A stretch of 64,000 bases of DNA, from the NCBI GenBank assembly GCA_036172665.1, contig CM069871.1, positions 61,378,713 through 61,442,712 of the forward strand, written 5' to 3'. Numbering within the stretch: position 1 is the stretch's first letter; the number at the start of each line of letters is the position of its first letter. Source of the DNA: Prosopocoilus inquinatus. Taxonomy: Eukaryota; Arthropoda; Insecta; Coleoptera; Lucanidae. The notes under the pieces are model-generated. The model made no database searches, was not told where the DNA came from, and saw only the letters and a program-made list of their open reading frames with translations. The translations under genes and the position numbers were made by a program. This document shows, in pieces, positions 23,448 to 34,825 of the stretch.

Positions 23448-24756
23448 TGGCCGGTTTCACAAAGCTTCGTTAAATATTCCGATTAAATCTGTAACGAATG
23501 ATTAAATAGGAAAACAACTGCATTTAACGATGATTAAATTAACGATGATTACTAAACGGCTCGCTCTATAATCGGTCGTCAAATAGTCTTAATGCTCCGT
23601 TAAGTGTTTCACAAAGCTCGATTAAGAGATATGGCTTCGTTTACTTCTGTCTAATCAGGCGTTAGATTAATCGATAGAATTCCAGCGATTAAAAAGTAAC
23701 GAGTGAATTTTCCATAGTTATTATAAAGCTTTTTTGATATAAAAATTCTACACATATATCTAAAAAATAATTATAATTTTATTTAAAAATGTAACGTACC
23801 TTAATTATGAAAAATATTGACATTTCTGTACTTTTTACTCACTTGGTTTATTGATTAATTTTCACGACACTATTTCGGAAATTATTTTCAACAACAAACA
23901 ATTCGAAATTATTTCAGAATGTCTGCAACCTTACTTTCTTCTCTGACGATAAGGAAATGCCTCCTTAAGGTAGGATTCATTTTATAAGAGACAGATATAA
24001 TCCTTTTAATGATTTGGATGATAATGAATTTAACGTTTCGCTTTTCCAAAGGAGTTATGGAACCCTTTGGTCCCACACTAGAACCTGCAACAAGCAAAAA
24101 TAAATTTATTTTATGGTACAAATCAGTTGCTGATACACTTACGTTTATTATCCACTGAAATATTTCAACAGCTGATTCCTGATATTTTCAGAAACCATCG
24201 ATACGTAGAATAATTCATCGTGTCACTCATCTTATTGCAAGGCAAAGCAAACAGTTAATTAAATTGTCAATAGAAGAAGCTCCGCAAGTTAGCATTACGC
24301 TTTTCTCATGTCATTGGCACCACAGATTGAACCCCATGTTAAAATTATTTCACCTGGTGGTAATCCCGCTGAGCTGTACCACAACAGAAAATGTGTCTTT
24401 GCCATATATGTTCAAGTAATTCAACTGCACTAAAGTTTCCTTCCTTTTTCATTTTTAAAAATCATTAACTGCACTAATGCAAAGAATTTAAAATGTATTT
24501 ATTTATTTTGAGTTTCTAACCTCACACTCACTATCTGACTGCAGGCCTGACGCCTTGTCCGAACAGATTGCCTTAAAGCGGTGTGAAAGTGGCAATTTTT
24601 CGATGTTGCCAAACGTAAACTCCAATTAGTTAATCAGAGATTAACATAATAGTTTTTTGTTTTGTGAAACAGCATCAAATTTTTAACACTGATTAAACTT
24701 AAAGGATTATATGATTAGTTAATCAACGCTTAAACAAAGCTTTGTGAAACCCGCCC
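23448..24756 (+). mobile_element. PIF/Harbinger-like DNA transposon, degraded
   Basis: The left end TGGCCGGTTTCACAAAGCTT and the right end AAGCTTTGTGAAACCCGCCC form the terminal inverted repeats, with TTA before and TAA after. The interior encodes recognisable pieces of a HARBI1-like transposase (see next entry). The right 150 bp is shared with 1-144 and 25507-25649, so this is the fullest copy of a family present three times. It has many stops and lacks an intact frame, so it is not autonomous. Confidence 0.75.
24192..24430 (+). pseudogene. HARBI1-like transposase remnant
   Basis: Two blocks translate into typical Harbinger transposase segments. At 24192-24306 the reading gives a helix-turn-helix-like stretch containing SIRRIIHRVTHLIARQ followed by KLSIEEAPQV. 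In a second frame at 24317-24430 it gives HVKIISPGGNPAELYHNRK. In active Harbinger transposases the second block follows a GAID motif that holds the first catalytic Asp. Here that place reads IEP, and the blocks are in different frames. The upstream ATG-led segment at about 23918 may be the N-terminus. It is a dead copy. Confidence 0.7.
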
Positions 24757-24875
24757 TAAGTAAATTTAATCGTTGAGTTATTCCCAAAGTTACAATTATA
24801 CGGATAATTGTTGCTATGAGAATTGATCAACGGTTAAAGTTAATCAGAGATGAAAAGACCGGGCCTTAGGCGGGG

Positions 24876-25046
24876 GTTTCCTAGGAGAGCAGTCGGGCCG
24901 AAACTGACCTCGACTGACGTTCGCTCTAACCAAAAGCGAAAAATTAAATAAGGTTGGTTTCCTAGATTTCGCTTGGTTTTCATTGTGTTTAATTAGAGTG
25001 GACGTCAGTCGCGGTCAGTTTTAGCCGATCGACTTCCTAGGAAATC
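24876..25046. mobile_element. Inverted-repeat element (MITE-like)
   Basis: The left arm runs from TTTCCTAGGAGAGCAGTCGG through GAAACTGACC..GACTGACGTTCGCTCT. The right arm reads AGAGTGGACGTCAGTCGCGG and ends CGACTTCCTAGGAAA. The middle is short and AT-rich, with no ORF. Confidence 0.7.
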
Positions 25047-25334
25047 ATAGCTTTAAGACGAGAATAAAATTAGAGACGTACTTAATTTGACATCCTGAAC
25101 GCAAGAAATGCAGTATAACATCCTGAATCCGAACTAATAATAATTGCACTGGTTGATCCGAGTTACAGAAATGTTCGGATCTTCGGAACAAAAAATAGAA
25201 AATATAAATTGCTTTGCAAACTTAACTCACACTCAGTAAAGCTTTAGCTTCCTATGATAGTGGTACCGCAATGTAGCGGCTATCAAATATGACAGTGAAT
25301 GACGTCACGTAGCGTTGAAAAATTACGAGACGGT

Positions 25335-25649
25335 CACGACACTATTTCGGAAATTATTTTCAACAAAAAACAATTCACAATTATTTCAGAATGTCTGCAA
25401 CCTCACTTCTCTGACGATAAAGAAATGCCTCCATAAGGTAGGTTTCATTTTATAAGAAACAGAAATAATCCTTTTAATGATTTGGATGTGGCAATTTTTC
25501 GATGTTGCCAAACGTACTCCAATTAGTTAATCAGAGATTAACATAATAGTTTTTTGTTTTGTGAAACAGCATCAAATTTTTAACACTGATTAAACTTAAC
25601 GGTTGATTAGTTAATCAACGCTTTAACAAAGCTTTGTGAAACCGGCCAT
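25335..25649 (+). mobile_element. Internally deleted derivative of the Harbinger-like element
   Basis: 25335-25488 matches 23866-24021 of the fuller copy, and 25489-25649 matches its right end from about 24590. The junction follows AATGATTTGGATG. The left terminal repeat is missing. The right end GTGAAACCGGCCA is followed by TTA. It is a non-autonomous, 5'-truncated copy. Confidence 0.75.
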
Positions 25650-26924
25650 TAGAATGTTATCTCCAGTTTAAAGCCAACTTTAGATACATGCGTTCAGCAT
25701 TCAAGCACATTGCATGCTTGTTCAACATTTTAGATAATTAAAAAAGTAGTTATTCGTGTGACATCTGTCGAATACTATTACTTTTCACTTTCTCCACCAA
25801 ACAAATGTTCAGATTACAATAATAGTTAGGTGGTCAACAATATCCTCCCCCCTTGAACACTTAAAGGATCGAATCAATTAACCTGCAGCCTTCCATACAA
25901 AGCGTTTCAATTAAGCCAACCACGTTTAATTTTAATTTCGTTCAATGGCGAAACGGTTCGTGTTACATACATTGGCGCACGTGTGTTCGCGTTTTGCAAT
26001 AGCACTTTTACCTGTCGTTCGAGTTATTATTGAATGTGTCCCGTATCAGTTCGTTCGACCTTGGTATTTATTTATTTATTTATTCATTCGATAGGCGGGC
26101 ACGCATTTTCTTGTTCCTCACAGAACGACGACTTCATTTAGGTTTACTTAATCGTTCAAGTTTTTGTTTTTAACAATGCTATATGTCTGTAATCCTGAAA
26201 GTAATTATGCGTGTCTTACATATTATCATAATTAAATAATGAAAATGATTTATTGTTTTTGAGCTCTGGCGCAAACCAATAGTGCACGGGGTCCTTGCAC
26301 AATAAATCATTTTTCATTTATTTTAAATTCAAGAATTATTTAAGTACCTGATATATTTTTTTGGTGAAATTCGTTTTAATTATTGAATATTGTTTAAAAT
26401 CACATTTTTTAGGAATTTACACGTACAGATCATTGTATGTTTGTGTAACTGTCCTCAAGTTGACGTGCCCACTAATTTACACGACCTACTCCAATTCTCG
26501 TTGCATTCCTAACAATAGTGAATTGCCTAGCATCTGTTTGTTGTTGCAAATATTAAAAAGTTACAGTCGCTTTCAGGTCAGCTCTTTTAAAGGTGAAATT
26601 CTTGCCCGATGAAGCGGAAACGTTCGATCGGATAAAGGTTATTGATTATTGTCCTTAAGGACAGGGCGACTTAAGTTATTGGTCGGTAACGAGCGACATT
26701 TACTTGACATTCCATTCGCATTGTGTGGCTTTTTCACACTTGGTTTTCACATAAATTAGTACTCAAAATTCCATCCAGTTCTTTGTTAATTCGAAAATTA
26801 TTGTTTATTCCGGACATGGTAGACTAGTTTAATCAAAACTTCTTTTTCTTTGCATTTCGTTTCAATCTGTGAAAAAATTTACTGGAGGTATAATCTAATG
26901 TATTACACTTTTATCATTCATCTT
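25650..26924. other. No gene recognised
   Basis: A less AT-rich patch at about 25920-26100 carries an arthropod-initiator-like TATCAGTTCG near 26045 and could be promoter-type DNA upstream of the zinc-finger gene, but no transcript feature can be fixed. The rest is AT-rich. Confidence 0.3.
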
Positions 26925-27016
26925 TTAGGCTAAGCGCACACTCGCGATTTTCATGGCATGACGTAGGTTTATATGGTCGCGTTCCCGCTACAGGATATCG
27001 TGTGCGCCTAGCCTAA
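26925..27016. mobile_element. Short MITE with TTAGGCTAAGCGCACAC ends
   Basis: The left end TTAGGCTAAGCGCACACTCG pairs with the right end CGTGTGCGCCTAGCCTAA. It is 92 bp and non-coding. The TTA/TAA borders suggest a Harbinger-type target. Confidence 0.75.
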
Positions 27017-27107
27017 TGCGGTTGAGAATTGCAGAAAGAGATTTGGATTCCCTAAAAATCATTTTGTAATTAAACGTAACTAAATCATATTTTTTATTTA
27101 ATTAATT

Positions 27108-27253
27108 GCCGATTTCATAATCCAACTAAAAGGAGACTTTCAAACAGAAGTGACATTCTAATGTATAAATAACTACGTTTTATATCCTTTTTTGACATGT
27201 GATTGTTAATTTTATTTCTCCTAAGTCTCCTTTAGTTCGATTATGAATCGGGC
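27108..27253. mobile_element. Short inverted-repeat element
   Basis: GCCGATTTCATAATCCAACT at the left pairs with GTTCGATTATGAATCGGGC at the right, and AAAAGGAGACTTT pairs with AAGTCTCCTTTAG. It is non-coding. Confidence 0.7.
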
Positions 27254-27370
27254 TTAAACTATTTCATGCATAATTGAAAATAATTGTATAATTGTGAAAA
27301 CAATTGGGAAGTAGGAACACTGAAAAATAGTGATAGTGTTTTTTTCTATAAGAAAAATACTAAAGTCGGC

Positions 27371-28706
27371 ATACAGGGTGTTCATGGGAAGCCGCTACAA
27401 GAGCTAACTTTCTTATTTGAATTTTTATGAAGTAACTTAAATTAGGAAAGTTTTAGGACCTTTCCTCTGCGATTTTATGGTACTTCCAAAAAAACAAATG
27501 ACAATCAGGTTTTCGAGATTTTCAATTGTTTTCAATTTTTTTAAATGGTATGTTAGGTCTTTTATCATTGTATCACGTTCAGGATGCCAAATTAATTATG
27601 TTTCTAAAATATCATCTTCCAAAGCCTACTACTTTTATAAATGATTTAGTTACAAAATCTTGGTGTTCACGGGAAATGGCTACAATAGCCAACTTTTTTA
27701 TTTGAAGTTTCACGAAGTAGCTTAAATTAGAAAAGTTTCAAAACCTTCCCTGCTCGATTTTATGGTACCTTTGGAAAAACAAATGACTATCAGGTTTTCG
27801 AAATTCTCAATTGCTTTCAACTTTTTTAAATTGAACATTATGTTTTTTTTATCATGGTATCGCATTCAGGATGTCAAATTAAGTATGTCTGTGAAATAAT
27901 ATCTCTCAAAACAGAATATTTCAGTCTTGATATTCGCGGGAAGAAGTGTATCGTTACGATAGTCTTTTTATTCACGAATACGATATGGTGTGCTTCGAAA
28001 CAAGAGAATAAAGGAAGTGTGTTGAAACTGTCAGACCTTTGTGAACTGTCATTATTCAAAATTTGTTTAAATTTAGTTCAAACTAAAAACCCTTGTGTCA
28101 AATATTGAAAGCGCGACATGTTAAAATGTCTAATACCATTATTTACCAATTAATTTATAAAATAGTAGACTTAAGAGGGAAGTATTTTAGAGAAGTACTT
28201 AATTTGGCATCCTAAACACGATACGCTGATAAAAAATATAACGTTCCATTTAAAAAAGTTGAAAACAATTGAAGATCTCGAAAATTTGACAGTCATTTGT
28301 TTCTCCAAGGGTACCATAAAATCGAACACGGAAGGTCCTGAAACTTTTCTAATTTAGGCTATTTCGTGAAACTTCAAATACAGAAGTTAGCTATTGTAGC
28401 CATTTTCCGTGAACACCAAGATTTTGTTACTAAATCGTTCTTAAAATAGTAGGCTTTGGGAGATGATATTTTAGAGACATAATTAACTTAACATCTTGAA
28501 CGTGATGCGATGATAAAAAACCTAACATTCCATTAAAAAAAGTTGAAAACAATTGAAAATCTCGAAAACTTGATTGTCATTTGTTTTTTCGAAAGTACCA
28601 TAAAAACGAGGAGGAAAGGTCCTAAAACTTTCCTAATTTAAGTTACTTCGTAGAAATACAAATAAGAAAGTTAGCAATTGTAGCGGCTGCCCATGAACGC
28701 CCTATA
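27371..28706. mobile_element. 1.3-kb foldback with internally repeated arms
   Basis: The left end ATACAGGGTGTTCATGGGAA pairs with the right end TGCCCATGAACGCCCTATAT. Each arm contains two related subunits: GCTAAC/GCCAAC..TTATTTGAA.TTT occurs near 27410 and 27690, with complements near 28380 and 28660. Motifs such as CAAATGACAATCAGGTTTTC and its complement recur four times. It has no protein. Confidence 0.75.
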
Positions 28707-28707
28707 T

Positions 28708-29674
28708 ATGGAATAGACCCGGTATTTTTGAAATAAGAAACGCCATCTGTTAAAAGACTCTGTCATTAACATGAGTTTTGGTATTGTAGGTCACTACTAC
28801 AGAGGTTCTCAGCCAGTAAGACTGCATAACTTTACAGTACATGATTTTGTAAATTTATTGTTTTGGAAGTTTTCCCACGGTACCAGAAAAATATATTTTG
28901 ACGTATTTTTTAAAATCAAAGTGTTTTTTTACACCAAAGTTAGTTTGTTATTTTCACCTTATTAATTGAAAGTGTTGCATATTTCTCCTTATTTCATTTC
29001 ACCCCAACTGACTATTCCATATTACCCGCCATTTTACATCATGTCATAAAAATGCAGGTTTTTTAATTTGTTACAGAATTTTCCCAAAAAAATATATATT
29101 TCTTAAATTTATTATATGCAACCGCTGGAAAACAACAGAAAGTATTTTTAATTAAAATATCTGAGTATTTAGTATCTTATTTCAGAATTTATGATGGCCA
29201 AAAGAATGGGTATTCCATATATGCCGACTTTACTCTACACTAAATTTGGGGGTGAAGGATGTAGACGTCAGATTTAGTACATAACGTAGGATACATTTAT
29301 TGAAAATAGAAAATGATAACTTACATGACAAAAAAGTCATAACTGGAACTATGAGTCCAAACTCGAGCTGCCCTCAATTATTAAAAATTGTAGCGTATGT
29401 AATTTCAAATATCTTGCTGGTCATTTAAAAAATTCTTAAAACCTAAAATTATTAACAAAACATTTAAGTCGGAAGATATTTTGCATGACCAAATCTGAGG
29501 AGATTTTTTTTTTTAATCTCTTTCTTTTTTAAATCATTTTTAAATTTTGTTTCGTATAAAAACTTGAATTTACATAAAAGAAACTAAAATTTTTCAAAGA
29601 CTCTGCGCTGGTGTATATAAATGACTATAGGAAACCTAGTTTTTATTTTTATACCATACTTTGTAACGCCAAAC
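28708..29674 (+). repeat. Dispersed ~1-kb repeat, copy 1
   Basis: This segment matches 62225-63250 in reverse orientation. Shared landmarks include ACCCGGTATTTTTGAAATAA, GAGGTTCTCAGCC.., CACTAAATTTGGGGGTGAAG and GTATATAAATGACTATAGGA. The first 540 bp also has its own inverted ends (TATGGAATA.ACCCGGTA with GGGTATTCCATATATG). No coding potential is recognised. Confidence 0.8.
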
Positions 29675-30043
29675 CTACGCAACGACACAGAAGAACATAC
29701 CAAGTTCCAACAAGGTTTTTTAAAATTTAAAATTTCAACGACCACCAACTCCTCCATGAAAATCAATAATCACATAATAATATTTAAAAGAAATTAAATA
29801 CGTGTTTAGTTCAGCAAGATTCATAACTTGGCATAATTTTTAACCGTAAAGCAAACAAAATTTTGCAAAAAAGAAATAACAAAATAACACAAGTACCCTA
29901 TTATCGTACGACGCCGCATTGTCACTATTGTCATTCCAACAACATCAACAAAAATTCGCCTGCAATGTATTTGAATTTTAAGTTTTCTAAATTTTCTTCA
30001 ACTTTGATGATGTTCAATTATTTATTTACCAATTTACTGATAG

Positions 30044-30146
30044 TTTTTTATCTTTGTTGCAGGTGTTCGTAATTTACTGACGTTGATAGTTTCGGACTAG
30101 TGCAATATAGGCGTCTTTCTCAACAAGACAAATCGGCGTTCTCGGA
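30044..30146 (+). other. ZFAND5/6: Splice acceptor and 5' UTR of the A20/AN1 zinc-finger gene
   Basis: A pyrimidine-rich run ending TTTGTTGCAG (to 30062) is followed by 84 bp of untranslated exon before the ATG at 30147. The start has a fair context (GGAATGG: G at -3 and G at +4). The exon with the transcription start must lie upstream but was not found. Confidence 0.6.
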
Positions 30147-30245
30147 ATGGAAAGGGAATCGAATCCTATGCAGGCCTTGTGCCGATCGGGATGTGGATTT
30201 TATGGAAGCCCTGCTACAGACGGACTGTGTTCACTATGCTATAAG
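30147..30245 (+). CDS. ZFAND5/6: ZFAND5/6-type zinc-finger protein, first coding exon (A20 finger)
   Basis: The exon encodes 33 residues beginning [12 protein letters not shown] and holding a complete A20 zinc finger: C-x3-C-x11-C-x2-C, in [20 protein letters not shown] at about residues 12-31. The start is the first ATG after the acceptor at 30062. The exon ends in phase 0 at AAG before GTAATC. Proteins of this family bind ubiquitin through the A20 finger and act in the cytoplasm in protein turnover, stress response or NF-kB-type signalling. The C-terminal AN1 finger is encoded 23 kb downstream. Recognition is firm; the choice between ZFAND5 and ZFAND6 orthology is not possible from the sequence. 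Confidence 0.93.
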
Positions 30246-30389
30246 GTAATCAATAATTAATTTCATAAAGTTTTGAATATCCAAGGTACAAATGACACAC
30301 ACACCCAAATGAGTAGTAAGAAGTAACACAATTGTAGTAAAAATGGAGACAGACACAAATTATTTGCTTATTTAGAAAGTAGTGCAATG

Positions 30390-30990
30390 TAATACAAATT
30401 GGGTGAGTTCAGTTGACCTTGAGATTTGTTGAGGTTCGATTTATGAATTTTAATATTTTTTTTACTTTTAATTGTTTTATACTTGTTTTAAATTTTTTTA
30501 CTGAGTGAAGTTAGATTGGGTTGAGATCAACTTTTTTATTATTCCTTCATTTTTAATTTTTTTGTTTCGGTTAAACAGAATCGAGTTCAATAGTTGGGTC
30601 GAGTTTGGTTTGATGGAACTTCACCTCAATCGTTTTTTTAATTTCTTACATTCTTTACTTTTAATTTGTTGCGTTTTAAATGTTTTGCTTCGATGGAATG
30701 CAGTTAGGTTGAGTTCAGTTGAGTAGGATTCACCTTGAAATTTGTCGAATTTTATTTTCATATTTTCATATTTTCTTTTTTTCTAAATACGTTGTATGTA
30801 TTTTTGTTTCTTAATTTTTTTCTGAGGTTGAATGGAATTTAAATTTTTTGTGTTGTTAATTTTTTTTGCTTGGGTTAAATAGAGTTGAGTTCACTTGTTG
30901 AATCCAGTTTGGTGGACCTTGAGATTGTTCGAGCTGCGCTTTAATCGTTTTGGTTGGATAAAGTTGGCATTTTTATACCGTTTTGGGCGC
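30390..30990 (+). repeat. Degenerate repeat of TTGAGTTCAGTTGA-type units
   Basis: Variants of GGGTTGAG(T/A)TCA.TTG followed by ACCTTGA(G/A)ATTTGT(T/C)GA appear at about 30404, 30515, 30590, 30712 and 30885. Spacing is irregular (about 75-180 bp) with T-rich spacers. It looks like an old, eroded tandem array within the intron. Confidence 0.45.
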
Positions 30991-31512
30991 CCCTCTTGCA
31001 TCAACGCCCTCATGCCTTGCTTAGTTTGCCTACCGCCTTCCGTCGGCCCTGACTGCTTCGTTCAAAAAAGTAAATTTGTCCCAGGATTGCCAAATTTTTC
31101 TTGAAGAATGTAGCCAAACGTTTCACAAAAAGTAGCCGCCCCGCACGTTAAACTTGAAAATTTGAAAAATTATTAATTAACAAATTGCATTACATTATTT
31201 GAAATATTAGCAGTAACAAATAAAAGAAGTTTCTGTGATGATGAAACAACTTAAAATAACAGCACAGTAAAATTTTCGGATTGGAAGTATGGTAATAAAA
31301 AAACAAAAACGAATCATTAGTTAATTATGCAAGATAAATTTGCGTATTGTTAAGGTGAACGAACTATTTTCTCTCTCTCTCGTTTTTGGCTTTGCTAAAA
31401 ATAGAAGTAGGAAGAAACAAAAAAAGTAAAACAAAAACAAAATTACTTACAAAAAAATCAGAAACAAAAGAGAAATTAATGAAACAGCGGCAAAACGCAA
31501 GGTACGAAGGTA

Positions 31513-31590
31513 AATCTCAAACCGGACAGAAAAATGAAGGGAACACACTCAACGTTTCGCTATAGATGTATAGCTTCGTCAGGAGTCACT
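31513..31590 (-). ncRNA. Penelope-type fragment with hammerhead-like core (minus strand)
   Basis: On the minus strand the order is CTGACGA (31582-31576), one extra A, a 6-bp stem GCTATA/TATAGC with a 4-base loop (31574-31559), then GAAA (31558-31555). CUGANGA-stem-GAAA is the hammerhead core, and this type with a closing CGAAACG is typical of Penelope-like retroelement ends. Just before the core a self-complementary AGGAGTGACTCCT lies where stem I would be. The adjoining stretch AATCTCAAACCGGACAGAAA is repeated at 35219-35260. The element body is absent. Confidence 0.4.
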
Positions 31591-32243
31591 CCTGACATAA
31601 AATAAAAGACAATCACAGCTGTGATAAACACAAAACAATTTAATATGAAAAAGAAAGGAGAAATCCACAGTACAAAAGCACAAAGAAAAGGAAAAAGTCA
31701 AGAAAATTGATGATTAAGATGAAGAAAAATAAATAGTAGTAGAAAAAGAAACAATTGTAAAAAAGCGTCAGTCGACAAAGTATGAAATATCAGTTTGATA
31801 AAAATAAATAAGAGAGAAATGCGAGAGAATAAAATGAATTGAAAAAAAAAAAATACAAAACGGACAGAAGTACCACGACATCAAGATGGACAAAAAAAAA
31901 TTACGAAAGTTTTTGCAAATAATTGCAAATAAAAGCAAACTCGTAGAAAACAAAAGAGAAAACTATAAAAAAGAGTCTGTGAAAACCAAATCGATTGAGC
32001 GAGAAGAATGTGAAAAACAGAAAAACAAAAACAATAAAACAATGAATAGACAAGAAAATAAACGAAAAAACGGTGATTCTCTTGTCGAAAACTTATTCAA
32101 GTCAAAAGACTGGTAGGAAACAAACGGACAAAACAAAACAAATGAACCGAGAATGAAATATAATGCAAAACATCAAAAGTAGCAGGAAACAAATGATGTG
32201 CAAAATAAGAAAAAAAATGATCTTTCATCTTAGCAACCAATAC

Positions 32244-32316
32244 ACAGGCTGTCTATTTTTCGTGCCCAAGCATGGGGATCTCTCCATACTTGGGCTTGAA
32301 AAATGGACAACCTGTA
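32244..32316. mobile_element. Small hairpin element, 73 bp
   Basis: The arms ACAGGCTGTC.ATTTTTCG.GCCCAAG and CTTGGGCTTGAAAAATGGAC..CCTGT pair around a short middle containing CATGGGGATCTCTCCATA. The overlapping minus- and plus-strand frames are just this palindrome read twice. Similar ACAGGCTGT ends lie at about 36977. Confidence 0.7.
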
Positions 32317-33800
32317 GAGCCTGCTCAATGGTTTTTTTTTTCTCCACTTTGTAGATCATTCTGGGCCCACATTTTTTGCGGGACTGCACCACCTGTAACA
32401 CCGTTAATAGTGATTCCTTAGAAGAGAGGTCGGTCGTTCGCTCGGGGGATAAATGGTGTGAAAATTTGTGCTGCACAATAGTGTTTATTCAGTGCACTCA
32501 GTGGCACAGCTTTATTGAAAAAGTCAAAATAAACTGCTGAACTCCTTCTCAAACGGAAGGAAAAAAGAATAATTAGATAAATAGTAAACAAAACATAAGA
32601 GCTTCATTGTAAGGGTTTAATCACATAAGCTATATCATGGTGGCAAACTCGTGGTCGAGTTGGTTATTATAAACGAGGTTCGCTACAGTTCCAAAAAGAA
32701 GGGCGTCGGCGAGAGTACTCACGCGTTGGATTACACACAAGTTGTAACGAGTGTTCAATAAAAAAAACGGTCAAGTGGGCTGTAGCAGGCTTTTGTTGTC
32801 AGGAACGCATGTCGTGATTAACATCACTTAAATTTCAACTTTGACAAGTTGACGATTAACCTATCCAACAAAACTCGAAAGCCGTTCCTGCAAATTTCTT
32901 TCTAATATTTATACTTAATATAAACATTCGGTAATAAACGTTTAATTTGAAATTTCTTCTTTGAGTTAAAGTGAGGTTAGAAATGCAGGTGACGCTTCAC
33001 GCTAATCGTATGAAGAACCCAACGCTAGACGTTCAGAATAAATTCATGGCTATCTAGACCGTTTTTTTAATTTTGAACACTCGTTATAATAAATAAATAA
33101 ACGAACATTAACTCAAGCCCCCTCTCCCAAGAACCAACGAAAGTCCAGACGCATCCGGCTACCTCAACAAAACTCCCTTAACGCTCTCCAGGAATTGATG
33201 ACGAATCAGAACTTGCAGGAATCGCGAACTCTCGGTACAATAATAAAAAAGAAAGCTTTTACCCCTGTACATTTCAATTACAACTCCTCGCAAGGTGGAA
33301 AAGCGAGGTGGTCGTCGAATGTTAAGATCCTTAGTGGACGGCAGTCCTAACAGATCAACATCGTTTGCGCACCATAATGACGTTTGGGTTGGCCGCTCAA
33401 AGCCACGCCTTTCGCAGAACGTTACATGACGAGTAATAAGCCCGTTACTGGTTGCTAGGAGAAACACAAGGAAACGAGGACCGCAAAAACGGTTACCACA
33501 CAAAGCCTAAAGCGAAAAAAAAACATGGCGACGTTGCGTAGAAACACGTCAAAAGAACACGTAAGGAGCAAAAGATGCACTTAAAAAAATTATAAACAGC
33601 CGTTAAAAAGGCCTAAAAACGGGTTAGGAAAGAGAGATTTTCCAGTTGCAACGCAGATGAAATCGGCAACACAAATCGACAGCAACACGCACAATACACA
33701 GCGAAAAGGGTGGCCTCAACAGCTGAAACACCAATCTCAAAAACTGAATTAAAATTAAACTGAAAATACGGAATTTTTCCTTTACTTTATCACAATCTTA

Positions 33801-34825
33801 TACCGGGTGTCCGACGCCATGTGCTCACCTTTCTAGAAACTTTATTTATTAATCGATTAACCTGAATTTTAGAAACGATAAACTAAACCAGAAATGGAAT
33901 TTTTCGACATACTGATAGTCGTCATAGGACCTCCGGTTTCGCCGGAAGTGATATCAACTTTCTTATTTTAAATGGAACACCCTATATATTTTTACATATT
34001 TAAAATCTACGGAGCATTACGAGTCCGAATACGTATCAATTGTTAATTTTGGTTTCCATGACAACGAAAAAAAAAACTTTTTTATTTTTCAATCTAGAAA
34101 GCTATGAATCGCATTTTTTGGATCTAATGCGATCAAGTGTTTCGAAAAAATCACTCCTTTGATGGTATTTTGATTTTTAACATTTTTACAGTATTTGAAA
34201 TTTTCATTAGCTCTTCTCATTTTTTTCGATAGAACCTCATATGTTTCTTAGCTTAGTTCAACTGAACATTTTTTTCTGAGTACGCTGATACCAAATACGT
34301 CATATTTTCTTTGAAAGTCATTTGAAATAAAGGGAGTGTAAAATTTCAATAAAACATGCTCTGTTTTAAATTATTTTCAAAGAAAATATGACGTATTTGG
34401 TATCAGCGTATTATGAAAAAAATGTTCAGTTGAACTAAGCTAAGAAACATATGAGTTTCGATCGAAAAAAATGAGTTAAGAGCTAATGAAAATTTCAAAT
34501 ACTGTAAAGATATTAAAAATCAAAATACCATCAAAGGAGTGATTTTTTCGAAACACTTGATCGCATTAGATCGAGAAAATGCGATTCATAGCTTTCTAGA
34601 TTGAAAAATAAAGTTTTTTTTTCGTTTTTTGGAAACCAAAATTAACAATTGATACGTATTCGGACTCGCAATGCTCCGTAGATTTTAAATATGTAAAAAT
34701 ATATAGGGTATCAATATGTCGAAGAACTCCATTTTTTGTTTAGTTTATCGTCTCCAAAATTCAGGTTAATCGATTAATAAATAATGATTCTAGAAGGGTG
34801 AGCACATGGTGCGAGACACCCGGTA
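33801..34825. mobile_element. 1-kb palindromic foldback element, copy A (intact)
   Basis: It begins TACCGGGTGTCCGACGCCAT and ends with the near complement, ATGG.GCGAGACACCCGGTA. The two arms of about 480 bp each are reverse complements throughout, with a ~60-bp centre around 34310-34375. Subterminal CCGGTTTCGCCGGAAGT makes its own small hairpin. TA flanks both ends. No ORF. At least four relatives occur in this window (41.7, 43.8-46.5, 51.0 and 63.5 kb). Confidence 0.9.

Noticed and set aside
26605..26640. GATGAAGCGGAAACG looks like part of a hammerhead
   Set aside because: There is no stem II between the GATGA and GAAA parts, so the core cannot form.
33159..33503. 114-codon minus-strand frame in the first intron
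   Set aside because: No domain, and composition like its surroundings.
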